From Oncomelania hupensis (Eukaryota > Mollusca > Gastropoda > Littorinimorpha > Pomatiopsidae), in the NCBI GenBank assembly GCA_036898135.1, contig CM072522.1:27263763-27327762 (forward strand): a stretch of DNA of 64,000 nucleotides. Direction: 5' to 3'. Made by a program: the position numbers and the translations under genes. The first letter of the stretch is position 1; every line of letters begins with the position of its first letter. A model generated the notes under the pieces. It did no database searches. It was not told the origin of the DNA and was given only the letters and a program-made list of their open reading frames with translations. Below, piece after piece: positions 22,524 through 32,224 of this stretch.

Positions 22524-22826
22524 CTTCATGGTCTGGATGAGGGGGAGACACCTTCTCGAAGAAGACTGGAGGTTCGTCATCTGTATCCGTGTCTGCTTTT
22601 AGGTCCACTAAATGTTCGTCATCTGTATCAGTGTCTGCATTTAGGTCCACTAAAAGTTCATCATCTGTATCAGTGTCTGCTTCAAGGTCTACTATAATCT
22701 GTTTTCTTTGGTAATCTGAACCATCTTCCACTTTATTCAAATGACTTGTCTTTATCTTTGTGTCAAGTGACACAAGCCCATCATGTTCCATTCCTTCATC
22801 TAGTTCCATTGTGTCACTGTCACCAT
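22524..22826 (-). CDS. Candidate exon encoding an acidic tandem repeat, possibly part of zinc-finger paralog 1
   Basis: The 3' splice site is CTTTTTCAG before 22826 and the 5' splice site is GAAG|GTGAAT at 22524. The exon is 303 bases (two bases, one hundred codons, one base), so it is phase-symmetric and can be skipped without shifting frame. It encodes TMELDEGMEHDGLVSLDTKI, then three 14-residue acidic repeats (VDLEADTDTDDELL, VDLNADTDTDDEHL, VDLKADTDTDDEPP) encoded by 42-base DNA repeats, then PPHPDHE. The last base G plus the first two bases AT of the finger exon at 7364 make GAT (Asp), so the two exons join in frame across a 15-kb intron. The acidic repeat could be an activation or interaction region. 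Not proven: no transcript evidence, and the donor is only fair. Confidence 0.5.
22554..22690. repeat. 42-base coding minisatellite, three copies
   Basis: The unit contains CATCTGTATCAGTGTCTGC with an adjoining GGTCCACTAAA. It lies wholly inside the acidic exon and keeps frame. Confidence 0.85.
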
Positions 22827-23261
22827 CTGAAAAAGTTTAGTTTAGTTTAGATACATTTAACGTCCCCGGACACCGTGGCATATAGGAGACATAATTGTTT
22901 AAAACTAAATGAGATTTTATAACACAAGTAAAATCCATCAGGACCACGTTAAAAACAGATATGATACAAATCATGCAACCAGGACAAACATTCATTCCAT
23001 AAGAAATATAAACAAACACAGATAACCAGTTAAATGATTAAAATACAAATTGTTTTGACGCCAACTTGGGCTCAAATACTAGTTTTGTGTGACTAAAAAA
23101 AAGATTAAAATCAATCCAGCTCGTAGGAGTTATATGGATTATCATACAATGTATTAATGAGCATTTATAGTGAAGTGTCAACATGTGCTGTTGACAACTA
23201 GTTCAAATTAATTTATATTACGATTAAGATAGCCGGTGATAGGCCATCTAATTGTACCATA

Positions 23262-23470
23262 TGTGGGGTCTATCCTATCCTATCCTGTCCCATAACCCGA
23301 AGGTCGTAGGGGCACCACAGATGATCGCTTAACCAGCATACTCCATCTTTCTCTGTCCTCAGCAGCCCTCATGGCTTCGCTCAGTGTCAAACCAGTCCAT
23401 TCTCGAATGTTGTCCTCCCACCTCTTTTTCGGTCTCCCCCTTCTTCTACCTTCTTCTGTGGGGTACATAG
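23262..23470 (-). pseudogene. RTE-like LINE 3' terminus with GGATA-type tail
   Basis: The minus-strand reading has RRRGRPKKRWEDNIREWTGL, LSEAMRAAEDRERWSMLVKR and VPLRPSGYGTG, then a tail of ACAGGATAGGATAGGATAG. The pentamer tail replaces poly(A), and is also seen at 35.84 and 39.40 kb. Only the last 65 residues are present, so this is a strongly 5'-truncated copy. Confidence 0.8.
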
Positions 23471-24469
23471 AAATAATAATTAAAAAGGTTATCGGATAAC
23501 TAACTTAGCGTTGTAATTTGCCATATGGCATTTCTATCCGAGCATACTAAAATGGTGCCCCCAAAAAACATTAAGAATATATAACTTGGTAAAATTACGT
23601 AAAAGCCATTTAAAATTAAGAATTGTTATTTAATAAGCAGTGAACTTTGTTTTCGTCAAACATATAGAATAATTATTTACTTCAAGACGTACAAAGACTA
23701 TATGGCTGTCTATGGGTACCATGACCTCCGCCACCGGCAGGGCCCCAAGCCCAGTCCACAACCATAAATGTGACCCGACCATAGCGTGGCCGCTCCCCGG
23801 CCTGGCCAGGATTATAATTACAATTGCATGATTAAAAGGCCCAAACGAGTGAGCTTGGAATTTAAAAAAAAAAAATCTGAAAAAACAATTACTGTAAGTG
23901 TAATATACTAATATAGGGCCTATATGTTTTTGAGGGTGTTTGGTGGTTGAAAAATAGAATTAAAGCAAGAAGGCAGAGTACTTAACAGTTAGTATACAGC
24001 AATGAAAGTATTTGGTGAGCGATGACCATTAGTTTACTTTTATTTAAATAAAATTCGGTTTTACACTAGTAACGAATTGTTGACAATTATGTTATTTATA
24101 ATAACATCAGACCACGCTGAGACTTCATAGAGTAAAGACCACAAGGAAACATACTCTTCGACTTGCGTCTTCATTCCCTTTATATTTAACAGAAGTATGC
24201 AACAACTACACCCAAGGACTGCACCATTAACAACCACAACGGTGCCAGTCGCGAAACCGAAAGTGGCTCGTCACTGGTCTGAAAATCGTTGCACTTCACC
24301 TTACTACAGATTGGCCTCGTTTAACAGGACCTAAAATAACAACTTCAGAAAACAGCCAGTCTTTGAAAGCCAATTAAAAATACTTACGGAATGAACATAT
24401 GCTCCTGAAATCCTTGTTGTAAACGTCTGCTAGCCAGTACAATCAATAACCAAACCAAAAACACCTTAC
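23471..24469. other. Unassigned region
   Basis: AT-rich with a small GC-rich island (23735-23815). No gene seen. Confidence 0.3.
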
Positions 24470-24480
24470 ATGTCCGCCAT
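24470..24480 (-). CDS. Possible first coding exon (ATGGCGGACAT before a splice donor)
   Basis: The minus strand reads ATGGCGGACAT|GTAAGG. The start codon is in the common ATGGCGGAC context of first exons, directly before a good splice donor. The phase (two bases left over) would fit an exon such as 35337-35454 that begins with one base, but that exon lies upstream and cannot be joined to it. The target gene is therefore unknown. Weak call. Confidence 0.25.
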
Positions 24481-24617
24481 TTGCAAAGAGATGGAGGTCC
24501 CACACTGTAGTTGTCAAAGAGCGAATTATTTGATTTGGATTTGACACTCACTGAACTAAATAAACTTTTAGATCAGTGTTTGACACTATATAACGGCGCT
24601 GCAACAAGTTAGTCTTA

Positions 24618-24619
24618 CT

Positions 24620-24659
<40 letters not shown>

Positions 24660-24690
24660 GAAGAAGAATAAGAATAATAATAATGGGAAC
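24618..24690. repeat. (TAA)n/(GAA)n microsatellite
   Basis: Trinucleotide repeat, mostly AAT with AAG interruptions. Confidence 0.9.
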
Positions 24691-24711
24691 AAGAACAACA
24701 ACAGTAATATA

Positions 24712-25090
24712 CAGGGTGTTCCAAAAGTCTTGGGCACATTTTGACATTGAATATTTCCGAAACTATTAAGGATATAAAAACGCATATGGTAAATTCAGAA
24801 AGCTTGTAATCTAAATTTTTACATGGAATGTTCAAAGATGTTCAATGTGAGCACCATTGGTCACACGACACACATCAAGCCGATAGTCAAATTCTTGCCA
24901 AACGCGTCCCAGCATTTTCTGGTTGAGTGAACGCCATTAATGGGTCTAAAAAGAAATTTTAAAAAATCAACAGCTTTACAAAAAACTTAATGTAATTAGC
25001 TTTAAAATGGCACAACTTTTATCTTACTAAAATTCATAGTAATTGAGATATGGGGACTTAAAATGTGCCCAAGACTTTTGGAACACCCTG
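24712..25090 (-). mobile_element. mariner-like MITE keeping the transposase C-terminus
   Basis: Inverted ends start CAGGGTGTTCCAAAAGTCTT and continue GGGCACATTT on both sides, about 30 bases nearly identical. TA lies outside both (24710-24711 and 25091-25092), the target of Tc1/mariner elements. The minus strand between about 24930 and 24835 reads MLGRVWQEFDYRLDVCRVTN followed by GAHIEHL, the typical C-terminal end of a mariner-like transposase. The element is 379 bases and is an internally deleted derivative. Confidence 0.8.
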
Positions 25091-25453
25091 TATATATATA
25101 TTTTTTACGGCTGTCTTTACGTCCCCACCCCACCCTTCTCCATTCTTATTTAGTTTCAGTTTGATACGTTATTTGTTTCAAAGTGAAAAGAAATCAAAAT
25201 CTTTGGAAAATACGGCCAAATGTATGAATACTTGCAATGGTTAATTTTTCCAGCCCTTCACTCCATTTTTTAAATATGATTTTCATTATGGCCTGTGGGA
25301 CTTTTTGAGACTATCATCGATCAAAGTTCAATGTAAATACATTATTTATTTGTCATTTAAATAGCATGGTACATCAAAAGAAACTGACAATGTTTATTTT
25401 GTACCAATTTTACAAATATTTTATTTACCTTGCAGTCGACTAACATTTTACAC
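25091..25453. other. AT-rich spacer
   Basis: No gene or clear repeat seen. Confidence 0.3.
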
Positions 25454-25594
25454 TTAAAAAGGATTTAGTTCTAGTCTTTTATCGCTAACTGCAGGGTCTT
25501 GAAGCGTTGTAATTCTTCTCTCTCTCTCATTATTATTATTATTATTATTTACTTTGTCTTTTAATTTCATTTCATTTCGTTTCATTTTAATACA

Positions 25595-25735
25595 TAAGAC
25601 ATAACTGTGCGAAGACTTCCCTGATTCTGCCTCTGACTGCTCTTGCAAGCCTGGTGCCTAAAAATTAAACAGAAGATTGATTCATTTTTATTCAAAGACC
25701 CAAATAAGACATACAGTGCATTAAAACTGGGAAGT
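25595..25735 (-). pseudogene. Partial duplicate of the zinc-finger last-exon start and its intron flank
   Basis: Nearly identical to 31295-31390. It reads APGLQEQSEAESGKSSHS, with the intron AG kept just before it, then diverges after the HS codons into unrelated simple sequence (YVLCIKMKRNEMK). In the intact gene the reading continues SRKQQGATQG. So it is a broken third copy of the start of this exon. A GT lies right after GKSSH (CACA|GTTATG), and the phase would match the acidic exon at 22826, so use as a short exon cannot be excluded. Confidence 0.6.
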
Positions 25736-25766
25736 CTTCTGCCTCCTTGCAGGATGTCTCTTGTCA

Positions 25767-25868
<102 letters not shown>

Positions 25869-26097
25869 TGACTTGTTTTGCGTCATCATATGTGTCATCG
25901 GTTCTTTTACGTCATTTTTCCCATCGTGTTCTTTTCGTTTTGTTTGTGTGTAGCTGAGGAAGTGTAACAAATTACACGAAATATTCTAGTTTACGGTGTT
26001 TGGGTGTTCGTTTTTATCACAATTACTTTGTCTTTTAATAACAGCTCTACAGTCAGTCTCATAATCAATTGACTTTCACTGATATAATGACTGAAGA

Positions 26098-26885
26098 TCA
26101 TCACCTTCAACTCAGCTGTGACAGATGCCGCCACTGAGATCCTTGGCAAGCACCACCCAAAGAAAAAAACGTGGACTTATGGACCAGTGTGATAAACGAA
26201 GAGAAATAAAAAAGAAAAAGAACACCTCACAGGGAGATGATGCCTACCGAAAAATCAACAATGACATCCAAAAAGGCATGAGCACAGCAAAGTAGAACTG
26301 GGTAGAAGATCAATGCCAGAAAATAGAGAGCTGCTGTCTGAACGAGAACAACGTTACAGCAAGAAGGCCTACCAGACTGTGGATTGGCTGACAAGTGTTA
26401 AACAGCCCAAGGTATCCACGATTCAAAGCAAGTCTAGCATATGCCTTATAGAACAACAAAATTAAGTCTTGGATAGATGGGCAGAGTACTGCTGTGACCT
26501 TTACAACCACACACCAAACGAAGACCCATCAGTTCTAGCGTGTACCGAGAACAGAAAAGAAGAAGAAATCCTCCCAATTCTCTGAGAAGAAATTGAGGCA
26601 GCAATGCAATCGCTGAAGAAAGGAAAATCAGGGGGAGTTGACAACATACCCACGGAAGGCATGCGCACAGCAAAGGAGAACTGGATAGAAGATCAATGCC
26701 AGGAAATAGAGAACAGTCTGAACAAGAATCCTACCAGACTGTGAAGCGGTTGACAAGTGTTAAACAGCCCAAAGTCTCCACGATCCAAAGCAAGTCTGGC
26801 ATATGTCTAACAAGAAGTCTTGAATAGGAAGAAGAAGAAGAAGAAGAAGAAGAAGAAGAAGAAGAAGAAGAAGAAGAAGAAGAAG

Positions 26886-26920
<35 letters not shown>

Positions 26921-27245
26921 ATCGTCCCAATTCTCCGAGAAGAAGTAGAGGCAGCAGTGCAATCACTGAAGAAGGGGAAGTCAGCGGGAGTGGACAACAT
27001 ACCCGCGGAATTGCTTCAAGCAGGAGCAGAAGCGATGATTAACGTCCTCACCATTATCTGTAACAAGATCTGGCGGAGTGAGGAGTGGCCTATAGTTATA
27101 CCATGGATCCAGTCGCTTAATTGTCATCACTCTTTCCAAAAAAGGTAACCTTCAGGAGTGTGAAAATTACCGCCCCATCAGACATCCCAACAAGGTCCTC
27201 CTGAGAATAATACTCAGCAGGTTGAAACCCCAAGCTGAACAAAGT
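26098..27245 (+). pseudogene. RTE-like LINE: endonuclease-to-reverse-transcriptase linker and early palm, rearranged
   Basis: Starts with TFNSAVTDAATEILGKHHPK, as at 9.1/10.5 kb, and continues through RTSQGDDAYRKINNDIQKGM and VDWLTSVKQPK. A partial internal duplication follows: the GMRTAKENWIEDQCQEIENS segment recurs near 26660. A (GAA)n(CAA)n microsatellite interrupts at 26827-26920, then EEVEAAVQSLKKGKSAGVDN, IPAELLQAGAEAM and ICNKIWRSEEWP. The copy ends near 27240 and is followed by an inverted copy of its last 65 bases. Confidence 0.75.
26827..26920. repeat. (GAA)n(CAA)n microsatellite inside the LINE
   Basis: About 60 bases GAA then about 33 bases CAA. It interrupts the LINE frame. Confidence 0.95.
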
Positions 27246-27312
27246 AGAGCTTGGGGTTTCAAGAGGTTGAGTATTATTTTCAGGAGGACCTTGCTGGGAT
27301 GTCTGATGAGGG
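27174..27312. repeat. Foldback inverted repeat of LINE sequence
   Basis: Sequence 27174-27240 (TCAGACATCCCAACAAGGTC, continuing to ACCCCAAGCTGAAC) is repeated in inverted form at 27246-27312 (AGCTTGGGGTTTCAAGAGGT, continuing to GGGATGTCTGATGA). The arms are about 65 bases with about six bases between them. Confidence 0.85.
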
Positions 27313-27595
27313 AAATTTGGCTAGCGATTGTAAAAATGTATACACACACACACACCCCTCCCTTCCCCCCACCCCTCCCCATCTAGCTTAAACAGTATTA
27401 GAAATAACTAAGTAACACCCCTATATTTTTAAAAGGTAATTTAATCTTCAACACAAATACGCTTTTAGGGGACAATTTTTTATTTTACAACTATTTATTT
27501 ATTTTATTTTAGTTCAAATGAGAGACAATGACAAAGAGGGATGCTAAACATGAAAACCCCAACGCCCAAAGACTACAAAATCTTCACAATCATGA

Positions 27596-27601
27596 TTTAT
27601 T
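27596..27601 (-). promoter_or_regulatory. Polyadenylation signal AATAAA, zinc-finger gene 2
   Basis: Same context as 5839-5844 near the paralog. Confidence 0.5.
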
Positions 27602-27830
27602 AACCCCAAACCTCAATGGCTATTTTACTGTGATAACAATTGTATAGTCAACAGAAAGATGATTGAAGGAGTCCCATCAATTTATGGTGGCTTATATGTA
27701 ATCATTTGATCTTGTCAATATTATTTTTTTCATTGCGTATTAATTTCATTCCTTTAGTGAGAGCCTGTAAGTGAATGAATGTGAGGGCTTTGAGCTTCAT
27801 TTTTTTTAAGGTATCAAGCTGCATAAAAGC

Positions 27831-27878
<48 letters not shown>

Positions 27879-27933
27879 AGTGGAACCTCCAATATACGAC
27901 CGTCCAAAATCTGAGAAAAAACGGTCTTATAAT

Positions 27934-28519
27934 ATTGATTGATTGATTGATTGATTGATTGTTGCTTTAGGTCCAGCGGACTCTTCCGAGCCAAATCAGG
28001 ACCGGACAACCCCCGATCCGCATAAAAGATCTGCTGAAACAACCCTAGTGGGAAAATTGAATGCCCTCCACCGGCCAGTCACTTTACAATAAAGACATCC
28101 CACGCAGGGGACGGCTGAGGCTTTACCCCAACTACTCGAACCCCCGGTTACAAAAACAAAATAGAATACAAACATCATTATAAATTATCAACAAAACATA
28201 TACATATAAATAGCCTAGATTGCTAAATAATAACATCATAGGAAGCCCTAGTGACCACCCGGCAGAAAGCGTCCAACACTCCCAAGCTGATCCAACAGAC
28301 CCCATACACAAACAAGGAGTCTTGTCCAGGAAGAGTTTTCAAGAAAAAAGGTAGGTCATTGATCTAGCGAAGAAGAAGATAGTATAGCAGAGTGATAGGA
28401 CAGAGCAGGAATGGGAAAGAGTAAATGAGGAAGACAGCGACAGTGGGAATTTAAAGCACTAAATTTCCAGAAAGTGGGGATACTATTTATACTGAAACCC
28501 CCGGCACCCCAACGGGGGT
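27934..28519 (-). mobile_element. Short retroelement nested in the pogo-like element, (CAAT)n tail
   Basis: Flanked by GGTCTTATAAT at 27923-27933 and 28520-28530, an 11-base target duplication. The 34.6-kb copy of the host transposon has this sequence once, uninterrupted. On the minus strand the element ends GGAAGAGTCCGCTGGACCTA followed by AAGCAA and (CAAT)n. The same ending occurs at 54645-54690 (minus) and, altered, at 60690-60720 (plus). No ORF; a SINE or LINE 3' end. Confidence 0.7.
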
Positions 28520-28872
28520 GGTCTTATAATAGAGGTGGTCTTATACCGGAAACAAGGGGTGGTGGTGGTAGGTGGGGAGATAAGGCTCGGAGGGGTATGT
28601 AGTCATAATTTTCACACTCACCAGCCTGTATTCTCTGACAAAGAAAACTGTTAAACATGTTTCATTTTTAGCTTTGTCTTTTAGTCAAAACTTCAAAAAT
28701 AGAAAACAGTCGGGTCTTCAGACATTTTGAACAGGGAAAAACTTTGAAAATGAAGACTGTTTTCGATTAATCAGGTCCTTTCTAAGTCTGTCAGTGCAGA
28801 AGCTCTCAGTTTTGATGTTTTCCTTTCGCCACTCTCTCCACTCTACCATCGTAGTTTCATAGATTCCTTATC

Positions 28873-29076
28873 CTATATGATGAGCTGAATTTGGGTCTTC
28901 CCAATGTCTAAACTTCTTGCAATAGACAAACAACTCTCCCCATTTTCACTTCTTTCAATCACTTTTACTTTTATTCTCTCTGCCAAACTCAAAACTTTCC
29001 TCTTGCGCGACACCCTTTTGACAAGCCAGTGTAGGCGAGTAATGTTCCTTACTTGCGAACCGGAAATAGCAGACAA
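28873..29076 (-). pseudogene. pogo-type transposase N-terminal helix-turn-helix (CENP-B/psq-like)
   Basis: The minus-strand reading includes SRKRKVLSLAERIKVKVIER, then SENGESCLSIARSLDIGKTQ and IQLII. This is the psq/CENP-B N-terminal helix-turn-helix that binds the transposon ends in pogo/Tigger transposases. Only about 67 residues are open; the second binding domain and the DDE catalytic domain are absent. The short copy at 34.7-34.9 kb has the same region in damaged form. Confidence 0.7.
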
Positions 29077-29315
29077 TAGTACACTAACATGAGAGAAAAA
29101 ACGAAGGTACAGACAATAAATTTACTGATATCTCTTTTAAATTGCCTAAGACGGTCGTATAAAGGGCTTAAGACACGGTCGCTGTTCGCATAAACGAGGT
29201 AGTCGCATACCAGAGGTCATTTATTATTGGAAGTGAACCGTCAGAAGTTTTCAGGTCACATAACTAACAGAGGGAGTCGTCTACCAGAGAGACAGATACC
29301 GGAGGTTCCACTGTA

Positions 29316-29332
29316 TTATTATTATTATTATA

Positions 29333-29394
<62 letters not shown>
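29316..29394. repeat. (TTA)n microsatellite
   Basis: About 79 bases, homologous in position to 6072-6127. It is the right half of the tract split by the pogo-like insertion. Confidence 0.95.
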
Positions 29395-29395
<1 letters not shown>

Positions 29396-29412
29396 AAGTA
29401 GAAGTGGAATGT

Positions 29413-31353
29413 TCAGTGTTGTGTGCCTGCCAGAACCTGAGAGAGTGGTTTATCCAATCCGTGTACTATCATGTGCTTCTTGAGGGCATTGCTCTGAGTG
29501 TACGCCTTGGGGCAAAACTGACAGGCATAGGGTTTCTGGCCACTGTGGCTCAGCATGTGTCTCTTCAAATGATTGGCCCGCGCAAAGGCTTTGTGGCAGA
29601 CTTCACAAGCATGTGGCTTCTGGCCAGCATGCACGGTCTGCTTGTGCTGCTTGAGGCTGCAAGCCTGGTTAAAGGCGGTGAAACAAACATCACACACATG
29701 CGGCTTCTGGCCAGTGTGGACCAGCTTGTGCCTCGCCAGGTCGCTGGTGGAGGTAAATGGCTTCCGGCAGACATTGCACACAAAAGGGTTAGAAGGGTTG
29801 TGTCTCATCTTGTGAGTCCGGAGGATGGAGGCCTGGCTGAATGCTTTGCCACACAGCTCGCATACATGGTTTTTCTGGCCGGTGTGAGTCAGTTTGTGGG
29901 ATTTCAAGTGCGAGGCCTGCGTGAAGGCCTTGTCGCAGATGTTGCACGTATGGTTCTTTTGGCCAGTGTGAATGAGCTTGTGTTGGTTAAGCTGCCCTGA
30001 CTGGGAGAACGCCTTTCCGCAAGTCTGGCACAGGTGGGGCTTGACGCCGGTGTGGATGAAGGCGTGCTTCTCCAGCTGCTTCTCTGTGGCGAAAGCCTTG
30101 GCGCAGATTGGGCAAGAAAAGGGCTTGTGCTCAGAGTGGACCAGCTTATGGTTTCTCAGGATGGAGGCCTGGGTGAAGCCTTTCCCGCAGGTCTCACAGA
30201 TGTGGTTGCGCTGCCCCGTGTGACCCTGCTTGTGCGTTTTCAAGTGTGAGGCCTGCGTGAAAGCCTTGTCGCAAACGTCACAGACGTGCGGTTTCTGGCC
30301 CGTGTGGATCAGCTTGTGCTGGTTGAGCTGGCCTGACTGGGAGAAGGCCTTGGCACAAAATTCACATACATGAGGCTTCTCCCCAGTGTGCATGAGCCGA
30401 TGCGTCTTGAGGTTGCTGCCAGTGGCAAAAGCCTTGTGGCAGAGGTCACATTTGTGCGGTTTTTCCCCTGTGTGGATTAACGTGTGTTGGTGGAGGGCCG
30501 AGAGGGAAAAAAATGCTTTGCTGCAAACTTCGCACACATGCGGTCTGTGGTTTGAGTGGATCAGCCTGTGTTGCTTGAGGTTGTTCTCCATGGTGAAACG
30601 CTTCCCGCATTCGCACGCAAAGGGCTTTTCGCCAGTGTGGGACAATGCGTGCTTCTTCAGGTGGATCATCTGGGTGAAGCCTTTGTGGCAGACATCACAG
30701 ACATGAGGTTTTTCACCGGTATGGACCAGCATGTGTTGTTCCAAATGGCCAGACCTTTGAAACACTTTGTTGCAAATCTCACACTTGTGGATCCCTTTAT
30801 GGACCTTCCTAGCTCTGCTCGTAATGCTGCTCGCTGCCTTCATGCAACTGGACTTCCCTGTGTATAGTTTCTTGGACACTGCTGCGTAAAATGCAGGCTT
30901 AACTCTTGACCGGCCAACCGAATTGCGTGGTGGAACTGCAGGACCGGAGGAAGTGGTGGTGCCTGATTCTACTAGTGAAGAGGAAATGTCTTCAGGTGTG
31001 TGCAGTTCAGGATGTTCTGCTAGCAACCTCCCTGGTTCAGAGGAAGAGAAAGAGGGTCCATTGAGTTTCTTTGTGCTGGTAAGGCTTGCAGCAGGGGACA
31101 TATAATTGTCTGTATCAGAATCATTGCTGCTGTCAGCTGCTGGCATTTCATCTGTGTCTTCTGCCTCCACTTTCACCCAGAACTCGCCAAGATCAGAGGC
31201 AGGTTTCTCAAGTCTACTCAGTGCTGGTGGTGAGTCTAATTCCTGTTGTGGAACCTTGCCAAGTGGTCCTTGGCCCTGGGTAGCTCCCTGCTGCTTCCGA
31301 CTGTGCGAAGACTTCCCTGATTCTGCCTCTGACTGCTCTTGCAAGCTTGGTGC
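29413..31353 (-). CDS. C2H2 zinc-finger protein, last coding exon (gene 2, sixteen fingers)
   Basis: A sequence-specific DNA-binding, probably nuclear, transcription factor. The 3' splice site TTTTCAG lies before 31353; the exon begins in phase 0 with APSLQEQSEAESGKSSHS. An N-terminal linker of about 180 residues is Ser/Pro/acidic-rich (EDTDEMPAADSSNDSDTDN) with a basic patch (SKKLYTGKSSCMK). Sixteen C2H2 fingers follow from HKCEICNKVF to YACQFCPKAY, joined by TGEKPH or TGQKPH linkers. The third finger has C-x-C (FACECGKRF) in place of C-x2-C. Fingers 6-9 and 10-13 look like a four-finger internal duplication (SQSGQLNQHKLIH in both 6 and 10). It ends PLSQVLAGTQH and TGA at 29413-29415. Exons at 32888-32989 and 35337-35454 join in phase. 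The frame is intact over 646 codons, so the gene looks functional. Confidence 0.9.
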   Translation of the reverse strand, partial: APSLQEQSEAESGKSSHSRKQQGATQGQGPLGKVPQQELDSPPALSRLEKPASDLGEFWVKVEAEDTDEMPAADSSNDSDTDNYMSPAASLTSTKKLNGPSFSSSEPGRLLAEHPELHTPEDISSSLVESGTTTSSGPAVPPRNSVGRSRVKPAFYAAVSKKLYTGKSSCMKAASSITSRARKVHKGIHKCEICNKVFQRSGHLEQHMLVHTGEKPHVCDVCHKGFTQMIHLKKHALSHTGEKPFACECGKRFTMENNLKQHRLIHSNHRPHVCEVCSKAFFSLSALHQHTLIHTGEKPHKCDLCHKAFATGSNLKTHRLMHTGEKPHVCEFCAKAFSQSGQLNQHKLIHTGQKPHVCDVCDKAFTQASHLKTHKQGHTGQRNHICETCGKGFTQASILRNHKLVHSEHKPFSCPICAKAFATEKQLEKHAFIHTGVKPHLCQTCGKAFSQSGQLNQHKLIHTGQKNHTCNICDKAFTQASHLKSHKLTHTGQKNHVCELCGKAFSQASILRTHKMRHNPSNPFVCNVCRKPFTSTSDLARHKLVHTGQKPHVCDVCFTAFNQACSLKQHKQTVHAGQKPHACEVCHKAFARANHLKRHMLSHSGQKPYACQFCPKAYTQSNALKKHMIVHGLDKPLSQVLAGTQH

Positions 31354-31524
31354 CTGAAAATTAAACAGAAGATTGATTCATTTTTATTCAGAGACCCAAA
31401 GTCTAATCCCACGTCCCTCTTCCTACACCTACTAAAAAACGAATGTAATTTTGAGCAAGTAGCAAATCTGAATATATTACTACTTCATACCAGAATTTTC
31501 AAAGCCATTAACAATATATTACAC

Positions 31525-32215
31525 TAGAAGGGCAAAGCCCATATGACTCACAGGCTCCTTATGGAGCTTGCAAAATTTAACATGAAAATGACTGCCCATA
31601 AAAAATTAAAAAATAAAACAGTGCAATTAAAAAGTAAAGTAATAGATGATCTTGACCTCTGGCTCCAAATACACTACTATCAAATAAACTACATCAAAAG
31701 TTGTATTATGCCAAAACCCCCAGTAACCTTGGGATGACCTTGAGGTTCAGTGGCCTTGGGATGATCTTGATCTTCATGTGACCTCTCATGCTCATGTGTG
31801 ATCAAATAACCCAATGTTGTTGCATAATATGGGTTAAATAGAGCAATTCGTCTGAACGATGATCTATTTTTTTGTATGCCCTTGACCTTCAAGATCAACG
31901 TAAAAATGGAACAAATATGAAAGACCAATCTATCGTCTCTAAATACAACAAGTCTGAACTTTTTATCTTTCATTTTAGGGTCGTCACTTCAAAGTACCCA
32001 TACTAACTGACTTTGGGGAGCTACAGTGACCTTGACATAGGGGTGAGGTCAACCAAATGTCCAGAATATGTGTGTCTTATTGATATCTATCATGCTTCAA
32101 AGAATCATAAGTTCAATATTGACTTAGAAAAAAGTGAATATATGTGAAAGTGTTTCATTTTTTGACTAACATTTGTTGACCCTGTGACCTTGACCTTAAA
32201 GTGAAGTCATTCATT
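31525..32215. repeat. TGACCTTG-rich interspersed repeat
   Basis: CCTTGGGATGACCTTGAGG (31727-31745), CCCTTGACCTTCAAG (31881-31895), AGTGACCTTGACATAGG (32025-32041) and CTGTGACCTTGACCTTAAAG (32184-32203) occur within 500 bases. The block opens ACTAGAAGGGCAAAGCCCAT. No ORF. It looks like an interspersed element of unknown class; the motif is the same as an orphan nuclear-receptor site. Confidence 0.5.
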
Positions 32216-32224
32216 CACTGATCA

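Larger units (their letters stand above)
27878..29313 (-). mobile_element. pogo/Tigger-like DNA transposon
   Basis: Both ends start CAGTGGAACCTCC (27878-27890, complement at 29301-29313) with TA outside (27876-27877, 29314-29315). The consensus CAGT(G/T)GAACCTCC is that of pogo/Tigger ends. The minus strand at 28873-29076 has the transposase DNA-binding N-terminus. A 586-base retroelement sits inside (27934-28519). A second, shorter copy lies at 34609-35213. Confidence 0.85.
27530..29412 (-). other. 3' UTR and downstream flank of zinc-finger gene 2, with insertion
   Basis: Similar to the 3' flank of paralog 1 (5785-6144) except for a pogo-like insertion at 27878-29313 inside the (TTA)n microsatellite. 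The conserved AATAAA is at 27596-27601 on the minus strand. If that signal is used, the pogo-like element lies inside the transcript. Confidence 0.6.

Noticed and set aside
24707..25092. Possible riboswitch or terminator-like hairpin from the long inverted ends
   Set aside because: The inverted repeats are the TIRs of a mariner-like MITE with TA flanks.
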